This document shows, one piece after another, positions 11,200 through 22,471 of a stretch of DNA of 64,000 nt. The notes under the pieces are model-generated. The model made no database searches, was not told where the DNA came from, and was given only the letters and a program-made list of their open reading frames with translations. The position numbers and the translations under genes were made by a program. Numbering within the stretch: the stretch's first letter is position 1; each line of letters starts with the position of its first letter. This stretch comes from Atherinomorus stipes (lineage: Eukaryota > Chordata > Actinopteri > Atheriniformes > Atherinidae): NCBI GenBank assembly GCA_023101725.1, contig JALJCO010003893.1, forward strand, positions 186,001-250,000. The letters run 5' to 3'.

Positions 11200-11930
11200 T
11201 TCAACATGGGATGCCGAGGCAAGGCTTAGGTGCATCTCACACCACATGTTGTACCTTCAAACATACAGATTGTGAAAGTGCCTGTCCAAGGCTATGTGCC
11301 AATCAATGAATGTAGGGTCAGGAGGGTAGAAGGATGCATGAAGTGTGTCTGTATTTGAGCATATACTGTCAGCAGGGTCTGCAGAGGGTTAGGAAAGGGA
11401 AGCCACTGAAAAGTTCTGCCTCGGGCTGCACACCTCAGGCTGTACGCTAGCTAAACAGCTATACTTACCTTTCTTGACTCTGCTAGCAGTAAACATAAGT
11501 GGGTTGATGAAGATGACTTGACATAATCTTATCCCTGGTAAAAAGAAGAGAGGTTGAGACACTCTGAATTTGCTAGTGCATATTTTAATGAGTAAAGGCA
11601 GAGAAGCAGATCAAGATGAGGTAATGTCATAGAATGGGCACTTTTGTCTCAGATAGTTATTAGTTCCAATTTCCACTAACAGACTCATACCAGAGATCTG
11701 AACGTTCATTCACTGAATTTAAGTTCTACCATGTTCATTAGGCTGTTGTGATGTTTGTGCTCAAGACAGTGAGAAAATGTCATTGCTGTTTGTTTCCTGC
11801 TGACTCTGGCTTCACAGGCCCTTCCACTTCAAAGGAAACAAGTCTGAGAAAAACTCTGATATGCTTCGCATATTTATTAGTCTGAGTTTTTTAAAAATTT
11901 TAATTTTTTAATAAGTGTTGAGTGGTGGTG
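11200..11930. other. unique-looking DNA, nothing recognised
   Basis: Ordinary base composition, with no ORF or repeat that I can support. Confidence 0.35.
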
Positions 11931-11931
11931 A

Positions 11932-12745
11932 AAAAAAAATAAAAGGTTAAAAAAAAAAGAAGGAAGGAAGAAAAAAACAAATTGTATTTGTGTACATGCT
12001 GCTCCATGGGGGGGGGGGGGGGGCAGAAAACTTGAAATGAAAAGATTTACATTAGCAGCTACCAGTGGGTTTTAAGTGAAGGAAGTCAAAAATAGAAACT
12101 ATTCAAAGATTTATTTAAAGGGACTTGAGGAGGAATTTGAAAAAAGAAAAGAATGACCCTTTTTTATATAATGGGGGGTGAAGGAGCTAAAAACAAAAAA
12201 AAAGTTTCCACCCAGTTTCTCTCGTTGGCTTGAAAGGCGGTGTGGAAAGGGGTTGGAGGGTTGGGGGAATTCTTCGTGGCGGCGGGGGAGTAAAAAAGGA
12301 CAATGAAGGTTAGGATGGAGGAAAGAAGGGAAAGTAAAAAAAAAAAAAAGAAAGAATAGATATGGATTAATTTTCGCGGAAAAAAAGAAGAAAAAAAAAA
12401 GGAAAAACAAAAAAAAAAATTAACAAGAAAAAAAAATATAAAAAAAAAAAAAATATATTTTTCGCTGTCGTGCGGGGGGGGGGGAGGTAGAAGGAGTCTG
12501 AATCGGTGATTTGGAAGAGGAGGGGGGGGGAAATTAAAAACAAAAAGGGAAAGGTATTGAAATATATTGTTGTGGGAAAAGGAACAGAACCAACGAAAAA
12601 AACATAAAAAGGAATACAATGGGAGAAAAGGGGAAGAAAAAGGAACATAGGTCCGATTTTGGGTGGTTCCGGGGTGGGGTGGGGGGGGGGCTGGGGTAAC
12701 CGGAGGGGCGAATCGGGGAGGGGGGGGGTTTCGTTTTTTAATTTT
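11932..12745. repeat. A/G-only low-complexity block, possibly damaged sequence
   Basis: The plus strand is almost all purine, with many A- and G-homopolymers (a G-run at 12008-12023, G-runs at 12474-12484 and 12673-12690). ORFs on the minus strand made of Phe/Leu/Pro runs are a by-product. It ends abruptly at about 12745, where normal sequence resumes. Either a real polypurine tract or a poorly resolved assembly segment. Confidence 0.7.
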
Positions 12746-13069
12746 TCCTCAGCCCCTTTAAATAGACAATAGAAGTATGATGGTAAAAGTCCAGCATTGA
12801 TGTTTTTTCAAGACCCACTCCATTGAATCTTCATGTTGTTTACATATTGGGCTTGGGAATTGTCACGTCATTGCTCCCTTAACTGTGCACTGTATAGACG
12901 TGCTCCCTAGGTGTGTGTAATATTTGTGATAATCATGTATTATTCTCTCAACCATGGTAAACTGTTGCTCTGTGAGGGGTGCAAGAGCACCATACATAAT
13001 CGCCATGGGGAAAAGGGCACAAATGGGTTAACTTTTAACATGAAATAAAGCCGTAAGTGTCCATGTGAG

Positions 13070-13225
13070 TGTCCAGTGCTACTCAGTTCCGTCCCACGAG
13101 GGCCATAATCCTGCAGGTTTTACATGTATACCTGCTTTAACACAAGTTCATAAGTCATTGTGCAGAGCTTGATTGGCTATTTGGATCTACACAGTAAAAT
13201 CAGCGCTGTTGAGTAGGGGGGACCT
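13070..13225. mobile_element. half copy of a palindromic MITE
   Basis: GAGGGCCATAATCCTGCAGG followed by GTGCAGAGCTTGATTGGCT matches the left half of the element seen at 18826-20035 (there GTGCAGAACTTGATTGGCT). The right half is missing. Confidence 0.45.
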
Positions 13226-13344
13226 TGGAATTTTAACACTAAGCAGGTTAGATATGGCATACCCTGTACAGGTTAACATCACTGATGGTTAATTTTCTTA
13301 GAATTAACTGTCAACACTGCATGATAGCTTTATTCTTGAGAAAA

Positions 13345-14213
13345 TTAGGGGTATTAAAAAAAAAAAGAAGAAAATATTAAATTTAAATATTTATATTTCG
13401 AGAAAGTGGAAAGCCTCAAAATGTGGGGGGATTTACCAATAGTATAAAAATAGTAAACAAAAACAAAGGAACAGCGGAATCATTGGGGGGGAGAGAAATA
13501 AAGGCGGTAATGAAAAAAAATTTTGAGGATAGATCCCACGGGTTTTACTAAATTTTGTTTTGTTTTTTGGGGGGGGGTGTTTGGTTCCTGGCTTGTGGGG
13601 GGGGGGGGGGGGGGAGGATGAAGGACAAGTAAATCGAGGATAAGACAATGTAGGGTTAAAGGAAATAAAACTAAAGTTTCAAAAATTACATTAAGATTTA
13701 GAATGAAAAGAAAATATAATAAAATCAACAATAAAAAAAATAAAAAAAAAAAAAGAAAAAAGAAAAAAAAAAAAAAAAAAAAATTAAAAAGTAAATTAAA
13801 CTTCATCAGAAAATGGATAAGACAGAGGGGGGAGAAAAAAAAAAAAACAAAACTTAAAAAAAAAAAATATAAAAAAAAAAAGGGAAAAAATAAAATAAAA
13901 AAAAAATTAATTAAGAAATAAAAAGAAGAAAAGAAAAAGGGAGAAAAGAAGAAAGATATAGTGTATATAATTAAAAAAAAGAAATAGATAAAATATAAAA
14001 ATGAAAATACTAAAAAATAGAAAAAAAAAAAAAAAAAAGAAAAAAAGGAACAAAAAGAAAAACAGAACAAGAAAAAAACCAAAAAATAAAGAAAAAAAAA
14101 AACGAAAAAAAATAAAAGAAAGAAAAAAGGAAAAAAAAAAAAAAAAAAGAAAAAAAGAAAAAAAATATATGAAAAAAAAAAAAAAAAGATATAAAATAAA
14201 AAAAAAAAAAAAA
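13345..14213. repeat. A-rich low-complexity block, possibly damaged sequence
   Basis: From about 13700 to 14213 the plus strand is runs of A broken by single G, T or C. G-runs lie at 13567-13575 and 13599-13613. The long minus-strand reading frame here (Phe-rich, 268 codons) is a composition artefact. The block ends exactly where readable Tc1 transposase begins. Confidence 0.75.
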
Positions 14214-14590
14214 AACAAATGAAATTACAACAATTCTGCAAAGATGAGTGGGACAGAATTCCTCCACAGCACTGTAGAAGACTCATTACCAGTTACCACA
14301 AACGCTTGATTGCAGTTGTTGCTGCTAAAGGTGGGAGCTGCTAAGGGTGGAGCAACCAGTTATTAGGTTTAGGTGGCAATCACTTTTTCACACAGGGCCA
14401 TGTAGGTTTGGTTTTTTTCCCCCCTTACTAATAAAATCCTTCATTTAAAAACTGCATTTTGTTTTTAATTGTGTTACCTTTGTCTAATATTTAAATTTGT
14501 TTGATGATCTGAAACATATAAGGGTGAAAAACATGAAAAAAAAAAAGAAAGAAATCAGGAAGGAGGCAAACACTTTTTCACACAACTTTA
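14214..14590 (+). mobile_element. Tc1-like transposon, right part only
   Basis: It contains the transposase C-terminus (14220-14372), then an AATAAA-rich tail and a subterminal repeat pair ending CACTTTTTCACACA (14378-14393 and 14569-14583). The left part is missing at the low-complexity block. I recognise the 3' region as very common in fish Tc1-like elements. Confidence 0.6.
14226..14352 (+). pseudogene. Tc1-like transposase, C-terminal fragment
   Basis: The frame reads LQQFCKDEWDRIPPQHCRRL and continues ITSYHKRLIAVVAAKGGS to a stop. This is the usual end of a Tc1-type transposase, downstream of the catalytic domain. The N-terminal HTH and the DDE residues are absent because the upstream DNA is the A-rich block. 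A fossil, or a real element whose front part was lost in assembly. Confidence 0.65.
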
Positions 14591-15189
14591 AATAATTTAA
14601 AAGACAGGGAGGGTATAGCAAATTTTATTGATTCATTGTTGCAGTGATACTGTGTATAAGCAACAATCTTTATAGGCCAAATATGTTTTTTTTTGTATGT
14701 GAGTTAGAGAGGAATGCTGATGAGATATGACACATTACCAGTGGTCAATATGCGTGCTACCAATTAAACAGACATTGATATCTTACAATTGTAAATTGAC
14801 TCCAGTGGAGTCTGTGCCTCGTCAGCCATGAACTGCACAGCACATCATGAATCATCCAGCAGGAATCAGTCCTGAAAACGGAACCTGTGATAAGCAGCAG
14901 AACACCAGCACTTCACTTAATGTGAGCTTTCATTAGAAATTACAGTGGAAAACTGCAGATAAGCCATAATAAAACAAATTCAATCAATTTTTTTTCATTT
15001 ATTTACTGAGTAATGCTCTTTTATTGGTATTGACTTGAAGGCTGACAGTTCTGGGTTTAAAGTGGGAAATAACATTAACACTGAAAAATAAGAAAAAAAT
15101 ATCTTTCCATATTTGACATTCTTTTTCAAGAATGATATATATATATGTATGTATATGTATGTATGTGTATATATATGTATGTATGTATG

Positions 15190-15237
<48 letters not shown>

Positions 15238-16165
15238 ATGTATAAATATAAAGTGAGCTTTTACAATGCTGAACTTTCCTTCTTGGACGAATCATGTATT
15301 TTTCATTTTCCTTTCATTCATTCATTCATAAAGAGTTATGTCTTTAAACAGTTTCTTTAGGTATCACTCATTTCTTAATGTTTCGGACTACATACCTGAA
15401 TATATGGAATTAGAAATGGCTGTCAAGCCTAAACATGTTTTAAATACAATAAAGAGTTAACAGCATGACTTTCTCCACTTCTAATCAAGATGTAGTGTTT
15501 TAATTTGCATATTGGCAGAACCAATACTCCCAATCCTATCCATGTACATGGAATCCCTAAAAAGGGTATGTTCCTCACTTTTTTTTGCATTCAATGCTTG
15601 TTTATAATTTCGTCTTTTGGTCACTTTCATCTCTCCAGCTTTTTTATAGAGCTACTGGCCGTGCTGTTACGCCTCACACACTAATCTGTTAACATCAACT
15701 AATAGACCCTGCAGGAAGGTCACTCTGCCTGCTGTGTTTTGCCTCATTTTATTCAATTATTTGGAGCAGAGTGTTAACATCTAAATTACCCGTTGCCTCA
15801 GTTTGACCAGCGTTTTGATGTTGAGTCAGTTTTTTCAGATATCTGATTGTCATATTTTAAGTTAAAGTAAAAGTTTAATTAGTTTTATTTTTGGTTTGTT
15901 TGTTATATTTTCCAAAATGTTAATTGTTCAGGTGACTCGTTTAATTACAGAGTTATAGAAAATATGCCAGGTAGATTAGCTCGTTCATGAAAACACCTGT
16001 TCTAGATGTACTGGCAGATCCAAAAACATGACAGGATTTCTGCTCAAAAACAACTTTACTTCTATTTTTCACACCTCTGTTCAATTATAAATGGTGAAAG
16101 CAGGGTTGGCTCCAGAAATACATGAGGGGCAGCCGAAATGTGAAAGGAGGGCTTAATGATTACAC
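14591..16165. other. AT-rich DNA with TA/TATG microsatellite
   Basis: A compound TATG/TA microsatellite lies at 15138-15238. No gene or repeat terminus was recognised in the rest. Confidence 0.45.
15138..15238. repeat. compound (TA)n/(TATG)n microsatellite
   Basis: Alternating TATATG, TATG and TA runs. The ORF through it is repetitive Tyr/Ile/Met and not a gene. Confidence 0.9.
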
Positions 16166-16167
16166 AT

Positions 16168-16830
16168 CATGTTTTAAAGGTTGAATATGGAATATGGACA
16201 GAACAGCGACATCACGTGTGTCTAGGTTGTAGTTGCAACGGCAGAAAAACAATGCAGCCGCTGGGATGCCAGACTCACTGCCGATACGCAAGTGACCAAC
16301 AGCCTGCAGCATGTCCAACAAGTAACGAGAGGAGTTTAGAACTGACAGCTAACGTTAGCCACGTTAGCAAACAAGCTAGCTTACGATCCAGAGGAAAGTC
16401 GCCATTTCAGTGTTTTGGTCGGGGGGAAAGTGTATGTGGGGTCATATAGAGTGAAGTATACCTAAAAAATTTTCGGGGTTTTCGCTTTTCTCGGCCTCCT
16501 CCTCTTAGAAAAAGATAATATCTCCAGGGCTCCGGAGTAGCTGGTTCACTCCACATTTTCCAAATTTTCCCCTGAAAAAATCTTCAAAATAACAAAAATA
16601 TTTTTCCAACAAAGAGATAATTTGCAACGTGGGAGGGGGGTGTGTAAAGGGAAAGAGAAATATAAAAAACGAACCTATAAAAATTAAAAAAAAATTTTTT
16701 TTAAATTATTATGATAAAAAAAAAAATTTTGGGAAAATTATTTTTCATTCTAAACACCCAAAAGGACATGGGGTGGTATAATTTTTATTAAAAAAAAAAT
16801 AATAAAAAAAAACCCTCCTTTAACCCACTG
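16168..16830 (+). repeat. family A dispersed repeat, copy 2, right half corrupted
   Basis: The first 390 bp are clean and close to the other copies (GAATATGGACAGAACAGCGA, GTGTGTCTAGGTTGTAGTTG, CAACAGCCTGCAGCATGTCC, TTAGCCACGTTAGCAAACAA). From about 16460 landmarks still appear in order (TATCTCCAGGG, CTCCACATTTTCCAAATT, TTTGCAACGTGG, AAAAGGACATG), but homopolymers are expanded and bases garbled up to 16820. This gives an internal control for the sequence-quality problem. Confidence 0.6.
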
Positions 16831-17390
16831 TTTGTTGTTATTGATAAATGTTTTCTTAATGGGACTGGGACATGGATTTCACTTTGTCAGGCTGAGCTCA
16901 CACCAAACGATTTTCACAGTTCCAGACTAAAGACTGATGGTCTTAAGTAAATCTCAGGAATTTTACTGGAGTTGCAGCACGCCCCCGCAGCCTTGATCAT
17001 AAATTTAAGATGGTAATCTGTGCGGTTTTATATCAGTCTTTTCCTCGTCTTGTACTTGTAATAATATCAAACATGTTTCATATTATCACAAGTCGCAGCA
17101 ACGCAACACAATCAACAACCAATAGCTAGAAGCGCTCTGACAGCAGCTGGAACAGCTGCCAAACTCCAGAGATGTTAAAATTCAGAGTTGTAAAAGACGT
17201 CGAGCAAGGCCATCTAAATACAGAGTTGTGACATACACTGACTTCACTGTAAAAGTGGTCAAGTGACTCATCGAAGCTTTCAAGCGAACCCTGCGCTGTC
17301 ATATCTTACTACAGAACAGACAGCAGCAATTGGATTACTGATAGTAAATACTGAATAGACATAAATAGCCACTGTATGCTGCACAGACAA
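16831..17390. other. possible MITE remnant, unassigned
   Basis: GAGCTCACACCAAACGATTT near 16893 looks like a MITE left end, but no matching right end was found. No gene. Confidence 0.25.
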
Positions 17391-17953
17391 AAGCTGGGTT
17401 TCCATTACACCTGAAATTGCGCAAAACCTAAGTATCCCAATTAAAAACCGCTAATGGAAACACCTACATTTCTAAAAATCTCTCAGATACCACAAAAAAG
17501 TTTTTTCGCTTTCATGAGGTGTAAATTCAGACGTTTTTATAAAGCAATTTTTCGCATAAGTGCAATAGAAACACTTTTTTCGCAATTACACACCATGAGG
17601 CGTGATGTAGAGGGGAATAAAATCCAGTTATTCCTTCTTAATTATGATGAATATGATCATTTACAAGCATTAACTGTGAAATCGGAGTGATGGGGGAAGT
17701 TTTAACAGTCAAAATACCCTAATCGCCGTAACTCAGCAAGCTGAGTTCATTTAGGACATTATACAGATAGTTTAAATTCTTCATGTATTAACGACTGGCC
17801 ACGAGCTGTTTATGTCGTTTGCACACATTTGTAACACCACGACTCGGTTATCTCGTTCCCACATGGAAATATCTAGATGTCGATATTGTACTTTTTTTAA
17901 ATTGAAGAAATATCGCTTTTATTTTTCAAAAAAGTGTAAAAGAAACCCACCTT
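17391..17953. mobile_element. MITE with TGGGTTTC termini
   Basis: The left end reads AAGCTGGGTTTCCATTACAC. The right end reverse-complements to AAGGTGGGTTTCTTTTACAC, 16 of 20 identical. The interior carries repeated TTTCGC/GCGAAA and GAAACAC words, typical of subterminal repeats. About 560 bp, non-coding. Confidence 0.6.
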
Positions 17954-17956
17954 ATT

Positions 17957-18614
17957 AACTTGTTCTGTGTTTCATTTTACATGCAAATCATCCTGCTCAT
18001 CCCTCCGTTGTGATTGGCTGAGCACCACACCATCATCATCTCTTCCGTTCCTCACCTCTAACGATTCATTGAATACACCTGGAGCTGCTCCCTTCAGCTA
18101 TAACAGAGTTCACAGATATTCAGTCTTTGGCAACTGGTTGGCCTGGGAACAGTTAGCCCTTAGCTTCTTTTGTGGGTTTTTGGCGACGTTTTTTGGGTAA
18201 CTTTGTCGCTTTAGTTTTTGCTTTCCAGGTGTTGCTGTTGGTAAATGGACTTAGTTGCTAGTTTAGGTCTTGAGCTGTGTTGGTGTTTTACACTGGGTTA
18301 GTTTGGAGTTGGGATAGCTGGGTCTTTTTGTTATAGTTGGGTGTTTGGTTACAGTTTTTAACTTATTAGTGCTGCTCCTTTCCCTTTTTGGTTTGTAGAA
18401 CTAGTAGATTGGGTTTGTTTTGTTTTCCCCCTTTTGGTACCTGAGTTTAGGCTGTGTCTCTTTTTGAGCAGCATCACTAACTTTCTCCATTTCAAGTTTT
18501 GTTTATTCCTTTAATTCACCCCAGGCAATAAAACCATCTTTACTCCACCTTTACCATCTGAAACCAATCTTTTGTTCATGTCTCTGATCCCTAGCAGAGC
18601 TGGGACGTTACACG
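17957..18614 (+). mobile_element. possible solo LTR
   Basis: The segment has a CCAAT-like GATTGGCTGA word early (18012), a polyadenylation signal AATAAA at 18527, and ends CAGAGCTGGGACGTTACA, an LTR-like ...ACA end. No start with a matching TG boundary or target duplication could be fixed, and no internal gag/pol was found. A 150-bp related piece lies at 5199-5340. Could also be another dispersed repeat. Confidence 0.3.
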
Positions 18615-18861
18615 TTTGTCATTGAATGTTTTAGGGTTAGAGGGAGTATGTTACATTTGGCATTTTTTAGTATTTTAGCTTACTGTAAAAGCTTTCTGTT
18701 TTTATAGTGTCCTTGGGTGCTTTGTAGTGATGGGCCAAATGAAGCTTCTTGAAGCAATGAGGCTTTCCAGCCCATTGTTTCAGGGAAAAGGCTCAGTGCT
18801 CTGGAGTTTCATTCATATTCCTCTATAGCAGGGGTGGGGAACCTTGGCTCTCATCCTCTAG

Positions 18862-19864
18862 GGCCCTGCCCCAATACCCGCATTTCCATCCTTGCACCCC
18901 TAGCATGCGCGCTCCCATTGAGGGGTTCAAGTGCGTAGTTGTACCAATTCTCCAGGGCTGCTCGAGGGCAGAAGTCCGTCACACCCCCTTTGCGCCCTCC
19001 ATCCACACTTCAGTAAAGTCTACATCCATACAGACTTCACCAAAGCATATTGCCCATAATTTATTTATTATAATTTATGGTTTTGAACCATAAAGGTGGA
19101 ACATGGCCATGTTTGGTGATGAGCTCCTGCCTGTGGTGAAAAAAATGATATTTCAGATGTACATATTGAAAAATTTAATCTTTAACGTGTGGATTTCATA
19201 TATATATATTATAAGAACAGATGAAATTAACTTCTGTTTAGGTGTGAAAATGACGTGTCTTCTCCAGGAACAGAGATAAAGCTGAGTTTGGAAGCAATGA
19301 TATAAAATGACATTGTGGTGCAAGATGTTGGAGGAACATCACTGTCCTAATTCTGCCTTTTTCCCGCACTTGCAACCTGCACACTTAATATGCACTTCTG
19401 CCAAGTGCACTCTTCATACAGGGGTGTAGGGTTTAGGGCGTGTATTGGGTAGAGATGTAGCAATATGAAAATTTCATATCATGGTTATTGTGACTTAAAT
19501 GATCACAGTTATCATTTTTATCATGGTATGATAGACTTACCCCCCAGTATCTTTAAAAATATCCAAAATGAGTCTAAATGTATACTTTGCCCTTTTTAAA
19601 TGGGGAAAAATCTCAAGAGAACTGTCAATGTGGGCGCCTTCATAGCCCTCCGCCATAATTTCATAATTAAAACATTGCAAACTTGGGCTGCTGCTGCTTT
19701 TCCAGCCAATGAACAACCTCATTGGGAGGTTTTCAAAATGCAGTAATCAGTAACTGTTTTAACGACAATTAGAATTTGAAACGGTATTCCTAATCATTGG
19801 TAATTTTATCACGGTTAACCACTTTACCGGTAATCGTTACATTACCTAGTATTGGGACAGGGCC
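18862..19864. mobile_element. MITE (layer 2) with GGCCCTGYCCCAATAC ends
   Basis: The left end reads GGCCCTGCCCCAATAC; the right end reverse-complements to GGCCCTGTCCCAATAC, one mismatch in 16. TAG flanks both ends (18859-18861 and 19865-19867), a probable 3-bp target duplication. A second pair of subterminal words (TTGCACCCCTA, TACACCCCTGTA) supports the pairing. It interrupts layer 1 and is interrupted by layer 3. Confidence 0.7.
19450..19848. mobile_element. hAT-type MITE (layer 3), 8-bp target duplication
   Basis: Perfect 8-bp duplication GTATTGGG at 19442-19449 and 19849-19856. The left end is TAGAGATGTAGCAATATG; the right end reverse-complements to TAGGTAATGTAACGATTACC, a TAGRGATGTAACGAT-like hAT terminus. 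399 bp, non-coding; the short minus-strand ORF is not a gene. It inserted inside the right terminal repeat of layer 2, so it is the youngest of the three. Confidence 0.8.
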
Positions 19865-20035
19865 TAGGTCTTCCACTTCTCCTTGCTCCTACACACCTGA
19901 TTCAAATCAGTGAGTCACTGTGCAGAACTTGATTGGCTGTTAGATCCATTTGATTTGAATCAGGTGTGCTGGAGTGGAGAGAAATGGAAAGCCTCAAGGG
20001 ACACCAGCCCTTGAGGACCAGGGTTCACAGCAGGG

Positions 20036-20794
20036 TTTACAGCAGGCTGAACGACTTTGCACTCAATCAATCTCAGAAGTGCCCATGACCAGGAAATAGA
20101 GGATTTATCCAAAAAATTATCGGCATCCAACATGTACTATGTGTGTAATAATCGTGCTTATAGTATTTGACTTAATAGATTATGGTTTAAAATTAAAATG
20201 TTTCTCTCTTGAGCAGCAGTGAGAAGGAAACCGCGGGCGGGATTCGATCCACAGACTCCCAAGTAAAACCCAAACACATAGAGACAAAATATCAGCATTC
20301 TGTTTTGTCATATTTTATATAACAAGCATTAACTTTTGTGATAGTGTGAATTATTTCTGTGTTGACTGCAGTACTTATGGCACTCCATGGGGCTGAAATT
20401 TGTTTAATGGGGAAGAGGAGCTTCTTCGGGTTGGAGACTTCTTTTAAGGCAAATAGTCTTCAAAGGATCTCTGTCATGGGCCAGGTGATGCAAAAGATAA
20501 TACTGTTGATTTCTGTGGGCCGTATGTCAGAGGATCTGTCATTGTATTTTCAGCTCTGATAAATATCTGCCAACTTCAATCTAATGACTTCAGAGTGTTT
20601 CTTGTGCGGACATGAAACTCAGACACATTACGTCATCTACACAAACCGAGGCCCTGTTTTGGGTTGGTCACGTGATTCCTAGAGAAGGGTCTGGCTACGG
20701 CCTGGGCATTCCTGTCATGCCGTTTCATTGTCCAATCGTAAAGTTTTCCACAAGGAACACAAAACGTGTTCCAGGCTGCCCTCTGCCTCCCAGG
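20036..20794. other. intergenic DNA with a tRNA-like fragment
   Basis: Apart from the tRNA-like piece at 20215-20270, nothing is recognised. Confidence 0.35.
20215..20270 (-). repeat. tRNA-like SINE-head fragment
   Basis: On the minus strand CTTGGGAGTCTGTGGATCGA leads into ATCCCGCCCGCGG. This is the same B-box region as the tRNA-like heads at 46480 and 46760 (ACCTGGGAGTCTGGGGATCA). The rest of the head is missing. Confidence 0.45.
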
Positions 20795-22471
20795 GAAAAC
20801 ATGATTACCTAGTGAGAGGTTATGTCAGTAAGGTGATCATTATTTAACAATGTGTCACTGTATAACTCTTGTGTTGTCTTTGTTGTATCTGAATCTAATA
20901 TCAATTACAGCGACAAGCTTGTCTCAGGAGCAGCTCATGTCTGAATGTCGTTGGTCCAAAAGCAACACGGCTATTTGTACAGTAGCTATCAGCTAAAGTT
21001 TGCAGCGACGACTTGTAACGTTAGGCCTAAAACCAAGTGGGGTTTGTTTATTTGGATGTCATTCTTTTATATTAAATAGATACAGTAACGGTTTGTCGAC
21101 GTGTATTTTTTTTTTTTTTTTTAAACAGTCATGCTGTCATGCTAATTGTGCCTGTGTACTGTGGCTTTTGTTTATGTGATTTGCTTTGTGTATTTGTTTC
21201 TTCTGTTGGCTGTGTTCTGGTCTGTGTTCTGTTTAATGTCCTATTTTTTGTATCGTGCATTTTTAATGTGTGTGTTATATGGTTAGGTTACTTTATTAAC
21301 TCATTGACTGCCAGACCTTTTTCGAGCAGAGCGCTCCATACTGCCAGGATTTTTAAGCATTTTCACTGATTTTGGGAGATCCACAGAATATTGTGTACTA
21401 TGCCAATACAAACACTGAATGTACCAAAGGAAAGCTTAAAGAAAAAAAACATTTGTTTCTAGCTTTTTCCATTCTTTAGTAATCTGCAGTAGAACATGGC
21501 TTTGTTGCACCAAAAATGCCTGTTTCTGACCAAAAATCAGAGAAAAATAACTTTGAATGCTGAGGTCCGCTTCAAGTGGAAAAGTGTCTTTGATGCCAAT
21601 ATTTTTTTACTTTAGTAACACCTTCATCATCTGATCAGCTGTTTACCTCTATGAAACAACAAATACAACACTGAGAAAAGAGTTTTGGAGGCAAAATAAT
21701 TATTTACTAGCTAAATAAGTCACAACAAGTTTGTTTCACAACATAACATTTGACAGAAACAGAGAGCAGAGACTTACTTTCACTTTCAGTTGCCGCACTT
21801 CGCTGCTGTATTTCCAAAGTGTCTTTGATCGATCGTGTCTGTCTGTCACCGATCACTTTTCCCACAAACTTTCCTCCTTCATCCACCTCCTAAACTGCTT
21901 TGATTACGACCGTTTGCCATGTTCTCTCACCCCCGCAGCAGGATCCAGCACACTTCAGCCGGTTAGCTCAAACAACCGCTAACAACACAGGAATTGCATC
22001 ACTTCCTGGTAGGTTTTTTTAAGCTTGTCTGACACCGCCATCTGCTGGATTAGATGAAAACTACCGAAAAAATTAACATGAGCTCTTGGTACTCTCTGAC
22101 AAGCTCCGCCAGAGATTAAAGTAGCTCCGCCGATTAATACCCTTAATTAACGTGAAAACACGTGATTGGCAGCCAGTGAGTTAATAGGCGTTATCAATTT
22201 AATATAAAACAATGACATCCAAATAAACAAAGCCCACTTGGTTGTAGGCCTAACATTGCAAGTCGTTGCTGCAAACTTTAGTTGATAACTACAAATAGCC
22301 GTGTTGCTTATGAACCAACGACACAAAGACATTAGCTGCTCCTGAGACAAGCTTGTCACTATTATTAATATCGGATTCAAATACAATAAAGACAACAAAA
22401 GAGTTATAGAGTGACACGTTGTCAAATAATCAACTTATTGACATAATCTAACACTTGGTAATCATGTTTTC
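20795..22471. mobile_element. DNA element with about 285-bp inverted arms
   Basis: Left arm 20795-21080 and right arm 22187-22471 are diverged reverse complements along their full length (shared words GAAAACATGATTACC, GACAAGCTTGTCTCAGGAGCA, GCCTAAAACCAAGTGG versus CCACTTGGTTGTAGGC). The loop of about 215 bp has no transposase and contains the piggyBac-like MITE next to the right arm. No clear target duplication. Superfamily unknown. Confidence 0.7.
21300..22180. mobile_element. piggyBac-like MITE flanked by TTAA
   Basis: TTAA flanks both ends (21296-21299 and 22181-22184). Termini are CTCATTGACTGCCAG and, reversed, CTCACTGGCTGCCAATCACG. The YTGCCAATCACG form resembles vertebrate piggyBac ends. 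881 bp without a transposase. The TTAA rule also fits Kolobok, but the terminal sequence favours piggyBac. Confidence 0.7.

Larger units (their letters stand above)
18826..20035. mobile_element. outer MITE (layer 1) of a three-layer nest
   Basis: The left piece is 18826-18861 (GCAGGGGTGGGGAACCTTGG). The element resumes at 19865 with CACACCTGATTCAAATCA, GTGCAGAACTTGATTGGCTG, TTTGATTTGAATCAGGTGTG and CTTGAGGACCAGGG. The inner part is a palindrome around the ATTTGAATCAGGTGTG arms, which I know as a common fish hAT-type MITE. It is split by layer 2. Confidence 0.55.

Noticed and set aside
12111..12648. Several overlapping minus-strand ORFs rich in Phe, Pro and Leu
   Set aside because: They are read from an almost pure A/G block; open frames follow from composition and have no domain.
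13480..14286. 268-codon minus-strand ORF
   Set aside because: Poly-Phe from A-runs; the frame even runs into Tc1 sequence on the other strand.
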